From NCBI GenBank assembly GCA_964553615.1, contig CAZKMA010000007.1, positions 32,332 to 96,331 of the forward strand: a DNA stretch of 64,000 nt, written 5' to 3'. The notes below the pieces were generated by a model that was not told the origin of the DNA, did not search any database, and saw nothing but the letters and a program-made list of their open reading frames with translations. This stretch comes from DATKUC01 sp964553615. Lineage in GTDB: Bacteria > Spirochaetota > Spirochaetia > DSM-27196 > DATKUC01. Positions 35,989 through 46,174 of this stretch are shown here, piece after piece. A program made the position numbers and the translations under genes. The first letter of the stretch is position 1. Each line of letters begins with the position of its first letter.

Positions 35989-37026
35989 TCAGAACTCTCC
36001 GAAACTCCGCAGCCCGGCAGTTTCCGGAAGGCCGAAGCGGATATTCATGTTCTGAACCGCCTGACCTGAAGCTCCCTTGAGCAGATTATCAAGAACGGAG
36101 AAAAGGATCAGGTGCCGGCCCTCACGATGCCACCCAATATCGCAGCGGTTGGAATTGCGCACCTGGCGGCTTTCGGGGATACCGGTTGTCTGGATACGAA
36201 CAAACGGCGACGTTCCATACGCTTCATCGAAGATCCTGCGAATTTCGCTGTTTTCTACTTCCCGGGAAAGCGTGGTAACGGTCGTGACTGCCATGCCCTG
36301 CTTGACGGGCACGAGGTGCGGTGTGAACAGCACTTCGAATCCCCGGGCATGTGAGTCTATCTGGGATTGAATTTCAGTCAGGTGGCGATGGGTCGTTCCC
36401 GGAGAGTAGGCGTTCATGTTTTCCGACCGCTCCACGAACAGATTGTTCGTCTTGGCGCTCCGGCCCGCTCCGGAAATCCCCGACATTGCGTTTACGATGA
36501 CGAGCGATGAGATGATCCCGGCGCGTGCGAGCGGCAGGATTGGCAGCAGAGTGGCGGTCGGGTAGCAACCCGGGTTTGCAATCAGATCGGAAGTAGATAT
36601 TGCCTCGCGATTCCACTCCGAAAGGCCATAAACGGCCTTCTCGAGCAGATCCGGGCGTGGTGGGGCCTGTCCATACGCCCTGGTAAAGCTGTCATGGTTC
36701 CGAATCCGGAAGTCGGCTGAGAGATCGATAACCGGACACGTACCGAAAAACGGCTCGCACACTTCGGCAGACTTCAGGTGCGGCAGGGCGGCGAACAGAA
36801 CGTCCGGACCTGCCTTGACGACATCCGCAACGGATACCATTCTGCCGTCGCAGATATCGGTCTTCCGCAGCGTCTCGTCGCTGACACCGGGGTCGGCTTC
36901 GACGAGCAGGGTACCTTCCTGAGATGAAGAAACCGGGTAGATATGAGTAATATCAGGATGATCCGTCAATAGCCGAAGAAGAACCATCCCGGCGTACCCG
37001 GTGGTTCCAAGGATTGCTGCTTTCAC
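35989..37026 (-). CDS. argC: N-acetyl-gamma-glutamyl-phosphate reductase
   Basis: NADPH-dependent reductase of arginine synthesis, 345 residues. The Rossmann motif GTTGYAGMVLLRLL is at the N-terminus, the catalytic Cys is in IANPGCYPTATLL, and the His is in FTPHLVPVKQGM. The start is GTG 37026 behind AAGGGGAA. It follows argR by 13 bases. Confidence 0.96.
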   Translation of the reverse strand: MKAAILGTTGYAGMVLLRLLTDHPDITHIYPVSSSQEGTLLVEADPGVSDETLRKTDICDGRMVSVADVVKAGPDVLFAALPHLKSAEVCEPFFGTCPVIDLSADFRIRNHDSFTRAYGQAPPRPDLLEKAVYGLSEWNREAISTSDLIANPGCYPTATLLPILPLARAGIISSLVIVNAMSGISGAGRSAKTNNLFVERSENMNAYSPGTTHRHLTEIQSQIDSHARGFEVLFTPHLVPVKQGMAVTTVTTLSREVENSEIRRIFDEAYGTSPFVRIQTTGIPESRQVRNSNRCDIGWHREGRHLILFSVLDNLLKGASGQAVQNMNIRFGLPETAGLRSFGEF

Positions 37027-37039
37027 TGGTTCCCCTTTT

Positions 37040-37513
37040 CTAATTTTCCTCGAGTTCCGGGATTTTCCCTTTCAGCCGTGCGATCAGCTGTTTGGGTCCA
37101 ATACCTTCGCGGAGAACTGCAATGACCGTGTCATCGCCCGCGACTGTTCCCAGAATATCATCCAGCCCGAGGTTGTCCAACGCTATTGCCACGCTGACCG
37201 CGTGGCCGACGAGCGTTCGAACGACGGCGAGGTTGGCCGAAAAGTCCAGCGAGACGTAACCACGCTGGAAGTCCTGCACGTAGTTTCTCTCGGACTCGCG
37301 TCGTTCTTCGTCGCTGGGGAGGGTGTAGTAGTAACCTTGCGTTCCCTCCGAGACCTTGCCGACCTTGAGTATCTTCAGGTCTCGGGACAGGGTCGCCTGC
37401 GTAACACTGAAATCCTGTTCTTCCAGATAGCGCAGCAGGCTTTCCTGGCTTTGAATCCGATTTTTCTTGATAATCTTCTTGATGGCCTTGAGCCGCAGAG
37501 TACGCTCTTTCAC
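37040..37513 (-). CDS. argR: Arginine repressor
   Basis: A 157-residue regulator with an N-terminal winged helix (LKAIKKIIKKNRIQSQESLL, then TQATLSRDLKILKVGKV) and the C-terminal arginine-binding hexamer domain (LDDILGTVAGDDTVIAVLR). It would repress the operon when arginine is plentiful. GTG 37513 with AAAAGGG (37527-37521) is the start. Longer frames begin at 37558 or 37618, but 37558 lies in the -10 box of the promoter found here, so they would not be transcribed. First gene of the arg operon. Confidence 0.95.
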   Translation of the reverse strand: MKERTLRLKAIKKIIKKNRIQSQESLLRYLEEQDFSVTQATLSRDLKILKVGKVSEGTQGYYYTLPSDEERRESERNYVQDFQRGYVSLDFSANLAVVRTLVGHAVSVAIALDNLGLDDILGTVAGDDTVIAVLREGIGPKQLIARLKGKIPELEEN

Positions 37514-37534
37514 CGGGGAGCCCTTTTGTATGGA

Positions 37535-37582
37535 TATTCGATAGTGCTGAATAAACATACGCTGTTTGACATGGTTGTGCAA
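37535..37582 (-). promoter_or_regulatory. arg operon promoter with inverted repeat
   Basis: TTGCAC (37582-37577), 17 bases, TATGTT (37559-37554). Directly downstream lies an inverted repeat TATTC-N9-GAATA (37535-37553) over the expected start of transcription. ARG-box half sites in other bacteria have this TATTCA-like form, so autoregulation by ArgR is likely. Confidence 0.6.
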
Positions 37583-37662
37583 TATGAACGAGCCACTCAC
37601 ATCAGTTGCCGTTCGCAAGCGTTTTCAGCAGTTTTCTCGAAAGACGAAGCATTACGATAATA

Positions 37663-38454
37663 TTACCAGAGATCACTCACTGATTTTATCGAATCTATCA
37701 CAAAATCGGGATGTATTGATGAGCGGTCCACAAGTTCCTGACGGAATTTCCCCGTTTTTACCAGAACTCCGCGGATGCCCGACGCCTTTGCCCCGCCTAT
37801 GTCACTTTCGATATCATCCCCTATAATTATAACATTCGCGGGAGGTATTCGGAAGTCGTTGAGCGCTCGGGAGAAGAAATCGCCGGACGGTTTTCCCGTT
37901 ACATGGGCGCTCGTGCCGGTTGCATACTCCAGTGCTGCCACAAAGGTACCCGAGTCGAGATCCAGCCCGTCTGAGGTCCGGTAATAGCGGTTGCGGTGAA
38001 GCGCAACAATTCGTGCACCACCAAGAACCTGTCGAAAGATGCTGTTCATGAGCGGGTAGTCCCAGGACGGTCCAATGTCGCCGACCACGATTATCTCGGG
38101 GCTGTCATCATCCTGGGGGAACTCTCTGTAGTCTGTCCGGGCGTCATCCTGGAGTATGAACCGGCAATGCGGCCGCCCGAGTGAACGCAGATAGAGAACG
38201 CCCGCATAGGCTGCACTGTAGATTTCTTCTTCCCCGATCCCGAAGCCGAGCGCCTGCACATGGGCGGCGAGTGATTTCCGTGAGCGGGTGGTGGAATTGG
38301 TCAGAAACCTCAATGCCAGCCCGCGTTCACGGAGATACGCAATCGCATCCGCCGCCCCGGCTATGGGATCGTCCCCGACGTAGAGCGTTCCGTCGAGATC
38401 GCAGAGGACTCCCTCTATTGAATCTCCTATCCGGTTCCTATTCGCTATCGCCAC
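37663..38454 (-). CDS. HAD-IIA (NagD/HDHD2-like) phosphatase
   Basis: A haloacid dehalogenase phosphatase of about 263 residues. Motif I is DLDGTLYVGD, motif II is LTNSTTRS, Lys is in TGKPSGDFF, and motif IV is IIGDDIESDIGGA. Members dephosphorylate small phosphorylated metabolites; phospholysine or nucleotide phosphates are possible. The start is uncertain: GTG 38454 overlaps the opcA end by 17 bases and has no clear ribosome site. It is the third gene after zwf and opcA. Confidence 0.85.
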   Translation of the reverse strand: MAIANRNRIGDSIEGVLCDLDGTLYVGDDPIAGAADAIAYLRERGLALRFLTNSTTRSRKSLAAHVQALGFGIGEEEIYSAAYAGVLYLRSLGRPHCRFILQDDARTDYREFPQDDDSPEIIVVGDIGPSWDYPLMNSIFRQVLGGARIVALHRNRYYRTSDGLDLDSGTFVAALEYATGTSAHVTGKPSGDFFSRALNDFRIPPANVIIIGDDIESDIGGAKASGIRGVLVKTGKFRQELVDRSSIHPDFVIDSIKSVSDLW

Positions 38455-39560
38455 TGTCGTGTGCCGCGAGGCCTGAGGCACCAGGCGAACAGAGCGCAAG
38501 AGCCTCCGCGTACAGATAATCACTTCGAAGGCTGTCCACCTCCTCCTGCAGCATCTGGCCGGTCGACGGCGAGAGGAACAGATGGCGTTCACCTTCCTTG
38601 CCGGGCATTATCGTGTCGGCACAACCGCCGGGCGTTCCATTGACAAAGATGGCTTCTCCCCCGATCAGATCGATCTGGACCGAGAGATCAACATCTACTT
38701 CTCCGGAGCCGGCACCTTCGCAGAGCTCAGAATGAATCAGAATCTCCCGGCCTCCGGGATCAGCCGCCCGCCACGTTGTCCGACCGTTTTTTGCGAAGCG
38801 TCCGCGCCAGCTCCACCCAAGTCGCGACGCAAGCCAGAGGCCGTAGAGGTGGGCCTCGCTCTCACTTTCACTGACAATTTCGATAGATTCGATTCTGTCC
38901 AGCTTTTCGCTTGCCGCCTCACCTTCGAACAGTGATGCGGTAATCCGGCGGAGGGCCAGCCCCCGTTTCCAGGCAAGGTCAGAGACGAGCACGCCTTCAC
39001 GGAGGAAGCTTTCTGCGACAACCGAGCAGATCGCATCAGGCGCTTCCCCGGTGGANNNNNNNNNNAGGCATGAGCCTGAGTGCATCGCTGAGCCGCATGG
39101 TGGATTCGTTCCAGCGCGAGTCGAAAATCAGCTTGTCTATTTGCTCCCGCATCTGACTGAGGTATTCGCGTTGCGTCGATATTGCGTCATACCAGAGGAC
39201 GTAAACCGGGATGTCTCGGATCAGGAGTGGCGTCCATGTGCCCGGCGCAGCGCCTGCGTTATCTCTGCCGTTCTGAATCATTATTTCCTGAAAACATACG
39301 CCGCGGTTTTCCTGATCCGGAAAACACCGTGCAGTTACGCTCATGGTGCTTTCCGCAGCGTTCACATTCTGAATCTGGATAATCCTGGCCGCCCGTTTCC
39401 CCAGCAGGTAGGACAGGGCACGGTCGGATGGATTCGGAAGATTCTCTTTTCCATAAATCACCAGATTGAACAGGGCCGCGCGCGCTTCCGAGGGGGAGAG
39501 CTCACGCTGAAGCATTCGCAATTCCTGCTCAACCTGAGATGGACTGAATAGTGCTTTCAT
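38438..39560 (-). CDS. opcA: OpcA-like glucose-6-phosphate dehydrogenase assembly protein (interrupted by gap)
   Basis: OpcA proteins help activate G6PDH. ATG 39560 overlaps the zwf stop codon (ATGA), with GGAGGAAAAT upstream. The first part (165 codons: FSPSQVEQELRMLQREL, then PVYVLWYDAI) ends at the N-run; the second part (205 codons) resumes in STGEAPDAICSVVAES and ends at 38438. With ten Ns the two halves are out of frame by one base, so the gap size is a placeholder, not a real frameshift. The assignment rests on zwf coupling plus the PVYVLWYD-like segment. Confidence 0.75.
39056..39065. other. Assembly gap (ten N) inside opcA
   Basis: Ten undetermined bases. The coding frame on both sides continues only if the true length is a multiple of three, so ten is not the real size or a flanking base is wrong. 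Confidence 0.97.
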
Positions 39561-41044
39561 ATTTTCCTCCAGCGTCTTCCGTCGGTGCCAATAAGCATTT
39601 TTGCCTCTTCGGGACCCGAGCTTCCAGGCAGATAGGTGGGAATTGGTGAATCGTCTCTCTCCCATCCCTGCAGGATTCGCGTAATGAAGGACCAGGAGGC
39701 TTCGATCTCGTCGCGCCGCGTGTAGAGAGTGGAATCGCCCGTGAACGCGTCAAGAAGGAGCCGCTCGTACGCTTCCGGCACCGCCTCTCCGAAAGCTGAA
39801 CCATAGGCAAAGTCCAGATTCACCGGACGCATGTCTGCGTTGTGGCCGGGGACCTTCACGTTCAGATTTACGGTGAGTCCTTCGTTGGGCTGTATCCGCA
39901 TGATCAGAGTGTTCCGGTTCATGGCGGGATAGGTGGTGTGAAAGATCTGATGCGGCGGTTCCTTGAAGTGGACTGAGACTTCGGACAGCCGACGCGCGAG
40001 CCGTTTCCCGGAGCGCACAAAAATCGGAACGCCGGCCCACCGCCACGTATCCAGGTGGAGTTTCAGCGCAACGAAGGTCTCCGTGCGGGACTCAGGATTT
40101 ACCCCATCTTCTTCACGGTACCCCGGAACCTCTTCTCCGTCCACGTATCCGCTGTGATACTGAGCGCGGGCTGTCAGTGTCTTTACCTGCTTATGCGTGA
40201 TTGGTTTCAACGATCGGATGATCTTCACTTTTTCGCCGCGTATAGTATCGGCGCCAAGATCGTTTGGTGGTTCCATTGTCGTGAGACTCAGGAGCTGGAA
40301 CGCGTGATTCTGAATCATGTCCCGCGTAGTTCCCGCCTTTTCGTAGTAGTTTGCGCGGGTCCCGACGCCGATTTTTTCCGCAACGGTAATCTGAATGTGA
40401 TCGATGTACCGGTTGTTCCAGATAGGTTCGAACATGCCGTTTCCGAAGCGGAGCAGCATGATGTTCTGTACAGTTTCCTTGCCAAGATAGTGATCAATGC
40501 GGAAAATCTGATCTTCGCGAAAATGGCTCGCCAGATGTCCGTTCAGCGCTCGCGCTGTGGACAGGTCCCGGCCAAAAGGCTTCTCGACCACAATTCGAGT
40601 ATACCCTCCCTTTTCCTCGGCGAGTCCCAGGTGTCCAAGATTCGAGATAATGGGTTCGTAAGAATCGGGCGGAGTCGAGAGATAGTAGACGCGATTCTGA
40701 AAACCCTCGCAATGGTCTGGAATGCGCCGGTACCCGCTCTCGTCTTCAAAGGTGGAAGAGATATACTCGAGCTGGTCCAGAAAGTGGTCCTTGACCGACT
40801 GTTCCGTGTTGACAAACCCGGAGAGCATCTTATCAGCTTCCTGCCGGAAGAACTCTTTTGTCCAGGTGCGTCGTGCAAACCCGACAACACGAAACTTGCT
40901 AATCGACCCCTTGAGATAGAGCGAGAAGAGTGCGGGTATGAGCTTGTTCCGGGTCAGGTCGCCCGTGACTCCGAAAATGAAGATGACAAACGGTACAGCC
41001 TGGCGCCCCGATTCGAGCCCAGCCATGAGCGGATTTGGTTTCAT
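39557..41044 (-). CDS. zwf: Glucose-6-phosphate 1-dehydrogenase
   Basis: NADP-dependent entry enzyme of the oxidative pentose phosphate pathway, 495 residues. The dinucleotide motif is GVTGDLTRNKLIPALF, and the substrate signature RIDHYLGKE is present, with EKPFGRD before it. Translation is coupled to opcA by ATGA. No ribosome site precedes ATG 41044, and a promoter ends 7 bases upstream, so a leaderless message is predicted. Only 39 bases separate it from divergent birA. Confidence 0.97.
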   Translation of the reverse strand: MKPNPLMAGLESGRQAVPFVIFIFGVTGDLTRNKLIPALFSLYLKGSISKFRVVGFARRTWTKEFFRQEADKMLSGFVNTEQSVKDHFLDQLEYISSTFEDESGYRRIPDHCEGFQNRVYYLSTPPDSYEPIISNLGHLGLAEEKGGYTRIVVEKPFGRDLSTARALNGHLASHFREDQIFRIDHYLGKETVQNIMLLRFGNGMFEPIWNNRYIDHIQITVAEKIGVGTRANYYEKAGTTRDMIQNHAFQLLSLTTMEPPNDLGADTIRGEKVKIIRSLKPITHKQVKTLTARAQYHSGYVDGEEVPGYREEDGVNPESRTETFVALKLHLDTWRWAGVPIFVRSGKRLARRLSEVSVHFKEPPHQIFHTTYPAMNRNTLIMRIQPNEGLTVNLNVKVPGHNADMRPVNLDFAYGSAFGEAVPEAYERLLLDAFTGDSTLYTRRDEIEASWSFITRILQGWERDDSPIPTYLPGSSGPEEAKMLIGTDGRRWRKI

Positions 41045-41051
41045 ATATTCA

Positions 41052-41080
41052 AGTATCCGATTTCAGGTCGCGAAAGGCAA
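41052..41080 (-). promoter_or_regulatory. Promoter of zwf (predicted leaderless)
   Basis: TTGCCT (41080-41075), 17 bases, GATACT (41057-41052); each hexamer matches 4 of 6. Expected +1 is 41045, one base before the zwf ATG. It overlaps the birA ribosome site on the other strand. Confidence 0.4.
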
Positions 41081-41083
41081 TAC

Positions 41084-41998
41084 ATGGCGGTGCACGCACA
41101 GATGATCCGTCTTGATGGATGGCCGGCGAACGGCTACTGTTCCGCTATGGATGCGAGCCGCATTAAGAACCCGTTTTTTCCGCCGGATGCACCGGGAGCG
41201 GTAGTGTGCCTGAGTGAAACCGAGTCGACCATGGCGGATGCACGCAGGGCGGCAGAGTCCGGGGTGTCGGGAATTGTCATTGCCGCCGACTATCAAACTG
41301 CGGGCCGGGCGAGGGGAACGGGTCGGGTCTGGCTCTGTCCTCCCGGAGAAGGGCTCCTTTTCACGCTCGTCTTGAAGACCGATCGGCGGACAGGGGCGTG
41401 GTACGACCGTGTGGCGGCCCAGGCTACGCGGCCGGAAATCCTTCCACTTCTCGCGGGGCTTGCGCTATCCCGGACGCTCGAGTCCTGTTTCGGTCTGGAA
41501 CCACGAATCAAGTGGCCGAACGATGTGCTTCTGGACGGACGAAAGCTGGCAGGTATCCTTTGTGAGTTCTTCAGCGGATATGTGCTTCTCGGCATGGGAA
41601 TCAACGTCGGTCCCGGGGCCGTTCCACCAGTCGGAGAACAGCGCACTCCGGCCACCGCACTTGCGGAACATGGAGTTGTGCACATTTCGCGGGAGGAGCT
41701 CCTGAGTGCCGCCCTCGCGGCTATTCATTCGGCGCTCGAGTTGAAGGATTGGCGGATCGAGCTGGAAAGGAGGCTCTATCGCATGGGCGAACGGGTACGG
41801 TTCCGGCCGGGAGCAGCAGCGGGGCCAATGGTTCCCCTGGTCGTTGGAACCCTCGCCGGGGTCGATGCGCACGGGCAGATAATTCTTTCGCTCGAGAAAT
41901 CCGGAGTGCGTCGAGCCTTTCCGGCAGGGGAGCTCATCCTTGATGATCCTGATGTATGGCGGAGCGGAACCACGGGCGCTGAAGATGCGACCGGATGA
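41084..41998 (+). CDS. birA: Biotin-[acetyl-CoA-carboxylase] ligase (class I BirA)
   Basis: Attaches biotin to carboxylase domains via biotinyl-AMP. The ~304-residue protein has no N-terminal DNA-binding domain, so it is the non-regulatory class. Key segments are SETESTMADARRAAESG, AGRARGTGRVWLCPP (variant of the GRGRRGR loop), RIKWPNDVLLDGRKLAGIL and a C-terminal SH3-like part. AAAGG (41073-41077) supports ATG 41084; ATG 41147 is an alternative. The end overlaps the convergent 41934 gene by 65 bases. The open frame upstream to 40055 is antisense to zwf and not real. Confidence 0.9.
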   Translation: MAVHAQMIRLDGWPANGYCSAMDASRIKNPFFPPDAPGAVVCLSETESTMADARRAAESGVSGIVIAADYQTAGRARGTGRVWLCPPGEGLLFTLVLKTDRRTGAWYDRVAAQATRPEILPLLAGLALSRTLESCFGLEPRIKWPNDVLLDGRKLAGILCEFFSGYVLLGMGINVGPGAVPPVGEQRTPATALAEHGVVHISREELLSAALAAIHSALELKDWRIELERRLYRMGERVRFRPGAAAGPMVPLVVGTLAGVDAHGQIILSLEKSGVRRAFPAGELILDDPDVWRSGTTGAEDATG

Positions 41999-43790
41999 CC
42001 GACGGCAGACGAAACTTCTGGATAACCTCCTCGGCAGATGTCACACCGTCATCCGGCAAGAGGAGAAACGTCATGTGCTGCTGTGTCCCGGAGGCGACTC
42101 CTGCATCGGCCATGCCCGGCATTCCGAAGAGGCTTACGCAGAATAGCTCGTTGCCCGCGGCATGGCGCAGAAAGCACACTGCGGGCTGAACCGTCGGTAT
42201 CCTCTCATCCGCAACGGAAAGGTACAATCCGGCAATACGGGAGTTCTTCTCCTCGTCCCGGAAGCGCATGGTGCGGCCGAATATGACGGCTCCCGGATCA
42301 TTCCCTCGAAGTCGGACGTGAGAGCAGGTACCGTCGGGATACCAGGATTCGACCTCTACTTTCGATTCGGCCCCGGATACCCGAAACAGCGGAAACACGA
42401 TCGGGTCGTGGGAAAATCGATGAATATCGTTGGTGACACGCGGTGCCTGGATGTACACGTCAAAGACAAGCGGCGCAAACCCTTCAACAAAACACGCGTG
42501 GATGGATATCCGCCCCGGTGTTTCGATTTCCCTGCCGTCAAGCGTGTAATTCGAAACCATCCCCCTGATCTCCTTCCCGGAAATGAAGGATTCAAAGGAG
42601 AACGCCCCGTCACAGCGGTATTCGAGTTCGGTGGTTCGAGTTCGAAAAACGCCGGTCATTGACGATGGCAGAGCCAGGCTGTCGGTGCCCTGTTGCAGCG
42701 CCGCAAAGCTGCCGCCGGTGAATTGAGCATTGAACGCTTCACCATAGAGGGTCGCAGATCCGAGCATGCTCGCAATGAGCTCCCGCTCGGGTGGAAACGG
42801 CCTGTTGGTTTCCGGAGCCGCCGGTACTGCAGCCTCTCTCGGCCCGTTCGAGCAGGCATAGAGAATGGAACGGATTCGGTCGTCCGAGTGCCCGCTGCGT
42901 ACTGTGCGAAGTCCGGCCGCGGCATCACAGAGGAAAGGATTCCAGAGCCGCGTGCCCGACCAGCCGCCGGTGGGCGGTTGCGCAGCAGGCGTGTCGGAGT
43001 TCGGTGAAATCTCTCCAAGCTTTACCGCGGCGGAAGGCCAGCTGCCGTTTCTGCCGATTGCCCGGGAAAGGGCTTCGAGTGCATTCCCAAACTGACCATC
43101 CGTGCACGAAATCCTGTCAAACAGGAGAACGAATTTATCCGGCATGCTCCGCAGCACCATGCGCAGTGTCCGCGCGAGAGATGGAACTCCCTGAGCGGTT
43201 ATTGCACCATCGCCCGGATCCAGGGTAACGCAGGCGAACGACGCTACGTGACCTTTCCCCGCCACACGGAGAACTCCAAGGCTCCGGGCGCAGCCTTGCT
43301 TGCGGGATAATACGCGTACTACCTTGCGGGGGAACCCGGAATACGCTGTGTCCTCCGGATTGCAACCATAGTGATGTATCGTCAGGATGCGCGAAGCGTG
43401 CCGATTGTAGACGTTGGACGCATCTGCCCGGTACAGGTCGGGAGACTCCGCCATGAGCCACCGTTCTGTCCCATGACGCCGGTCGAGGAGTCCGGTTTGC
43501 CATGGGTTTCGGAATGCCCAGCGGACCTCCGCTGAGAGCTCTCTTTCGAGCAGCATTTCATGCGGCGCGCCGGAATAACCGTCCGGAATAATCAAATCCC
43601 CGTCCGTATCCATTCTTTCCTTGAGTTTGCGTGCCGACTCTTCTCCGTCCGGATAGACCGTCATTGGAAACGACCATCCTATTCCGCCCAATCGGGGATA
43701 ACGGGAAACCGCATCGACCGCTTCCGTGACGTTTCCGGTGCGGACAATGACGAAGTATTCTGGAGTCGACCTCGGGTTCATGGTGCCCAT
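41934..43790 (-). CDS. Large hypothetical protein (618 aa)
   Basis: A 618-residue soluble protein without signal peptide or membrane helix. I do not recognise the family. Visible features are an N-terminal EYFVIVRTGNVTEAVDAV strand-helix unit, DLIIPDGYSGAPHEMLLERE, and a DVYIQAPRVTNDIHRFSHDP segment in the C-terminal half. Length and codon use indicate a real gene. The start is ATG 43790 or 43781; neither has a strong ribosome site. A TGTNAC-N5-GTNACA dyad lies 14 bases upstream of 43790. It overlaps birA by 65 bases tail to tail. Confidence 0.8.
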   Translation of the reverse strand: MGTMNPRSTPEYFVIVRTGNVTEAVDAVSRYPRLGGIGWSFPMTVYPDGEESARKLKERMDTDGDLIIPDGYSGAPHEMLLERELSAEVRWAFRNPWQTGLLDRRHGTERWLMAESPDLYRADASNVYNRHASRILTIHHYGCNPEDTAYSGFPRKVVRVLSRKQGCARSLGVLRVAGKGHVASFACVTLDPGDGAITAQGVPSLARTLRMVLRSMPDKFVLLFDRISCTDGQFGNALEALSRAIGRNGSWPSAAVKLGEISPNSDTPAAQPPTGGWSGTRLWNPFLCDAAAGLRTVRSGHSDDRIRSILYACSNGPREAAVPAAPETNRPFPPERELIASMLGSATLYGEAFNAQFTGGSFAALQQGTDSLALPSSMTGVFRTRTTELEYRCDGAFSFESFISGKEIRGMVSNYTLDGREIETPGRISIHACFVEGFAPLVFDVYIQAPRVTNDIHRFSHDPIVFPLFRVSGAESKVEVESWYPDGTCSHVRLRGNDPGAVIFGRTMRFRDEEKNSRIAGLYLSVADERIPTVQPAVCFLRHAAGNELFCVSLFGMPGMADAGVASGTQQHMTFLLLPDDGVTSAEEVIQKFRLPSVIRSHLQRPWFRSAIHQDHQG

Positions 43791-43803
43791 GTTTTTATCA
43801 CAG

Positions 43804-43820
43804 TGTCACGAATTGTTACA
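43804..43820. promoter_or_regulatory. 17-bp dyad in the groEL/hypothetical intergenic region
   Basis: TGTCAC-GAATT-GTTACA is a TGTNAC-N5-GTNACA dyad, placed where it could control the 618-residue protein gene (ATG 43790). The binding protein is unknown. Confidence 0.35.
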
Positions 43821-43927
43821 GAGCGGCCCGCGCAGTGCAGGGGGAGGCGCTGTGCCAACGTGTTCGGCGCTCAATGGATTTTTCCGGGCAAATACCGCGT
43901 TCGCGGGCCATAGTTGGAAAATTTCTG

Positions 43928-43956
43928 TTGATGTTTGCACGAAACGTTTGTATCTT
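43928..43956 (+). promoter_or_regulatory. groEL promoter candidate
   Basis: TTGATG (43928-43933), 17 bases, TATCTT (43951-43956). The spacer holds AAACGTTT (43942-43949), a perfect palindrome. No CIRCE element (TTAGCACTC-N9-GAGTGCTAA) is found in the 239-base region. Confidence 0.5.
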
Positions 43957-44029
43957 ACGTGTAGCATTAATCACAGATCGCCAGATAAATTCACGGCAAA
44001 GATTAGAATACACAAGAGAGGGAGTTGAT

Positions 44030-45694
<1,665 letters not shown>

Positions 45695-45710
45695 GAAGTC
45701 TGCCTTGCAC

Positions 45711-45780
45711 ACTGCGCATGGAAATGCACTGCGCATGGAAATGCGCTACGCATGGAAATGCACTGCGCATGGAAATGCGC
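45711..45780 (+). repeat. Four 17-bp tandem units folding into GGAA-tetraloop hairpins
   Basis: Units at 45711-45727, 45728-45744, 45745-45761 and 45762-45778, of type ACTGCGCATGGAAATGC. Each can form GCGCAT-GGAA-ATGCGC or a close variant; the perfect ones are 45731-45746 and 45765-45780. GGAA is a GNRA tetraloop. The block lies between the groEL stop codon and its terminator, so it is part of the mRNA 3' end. Confidence 0.85.
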
Positions 45781-45792
45781 GGCGCATACAGG

Positions 45793-45820
45793 AAAGGCCT
45801 CCCCGTCGGGAGGCCTTTTT
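45793..45820 (+). terminator. Rho-independent terminator of groEL
   Basis: AAAGGCCTCCC, loop CGTC, GGGAGGCCTTT, running into a T-tract. Confidence 0.93.
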
Positions 45821-45830
45821 CTTTCTGGTC

Positions 45831-45859
45831 TTGATTCCCCTCCATAGTTACGGTAGAAC
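45831..45859 (+). promoter_or_regulatory. Promoter candidate for the 97-residue protein gene
   Basis: TTGATT (45831-45836), 17 bases, TAGAAC (45854-45859), 21 bases before ATG 45881. Confidence 0.4.
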
Positions 45860-45880
45860 TGTCCTGAGTAAGGAAAACAC

Positions 45881-46174
45881 ATGACGCGACCAGATTTCAT
45901 GTTCACTATCGGTTATCAGGGAAACACCGCCGTTGTCGACAAGAACGCGCGCAGGAAGTACGCAGACTCTTCAACGCTCGAGCTGCTCGAAGAGGGTTTG
46001 TATAAGCCCGCATTCTGTTCAGCCATCTATTCCGGATCCGAATCGGAAATGGAGGTGTTTCTCGCCCGATATCGTGAACTCACCGGCAATGAAAAAGCAA
46101 CATCAGAGAGCCTGAAGCGCCTGTACGGCGTTTTCGAGGAACCGCAGCATATTCAGAAGGTTCTGCTCGTCTGA
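45881..46174 (+). CDS. Small hypothetical protein (97 aa)
   Basis: A soluble 97-residue protein beginning MTRPDFMFTIGYQGNTAVVD and rich in charged helix-forming residues (SESEMEVFLARYRELTGNEK). The family is not recognised. It has an in-frame ATG behind AAGGAAAA, its own promoter candidate, and codon use like its neighbours. It stands between groEL and the yajC operon. Confidence 0.7.
   Translation: MTRPDFMFTIGYQGNTAVVDKNARRKYADSSTLELLEEGLYKPAFCSAIYSGSESEMEVFLARYRELTGNEKATSESLKRLYGVFEEPQHIQKVLLV

Noticed and set aside
37558..37618. Longer ArgR starting at 37558 or 37618
   Set aside because: Both starts lie upstream of the predicted transcript start; 37558 is within the -10 box. Family length fits GTG 37513.
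40055..41083. N-terminal extension of birA over zwf
   Set aside because: The frame is open, but it is antisense to a certain gene. BirA homology begins only near 41147, and a ribosome site is at 41073.
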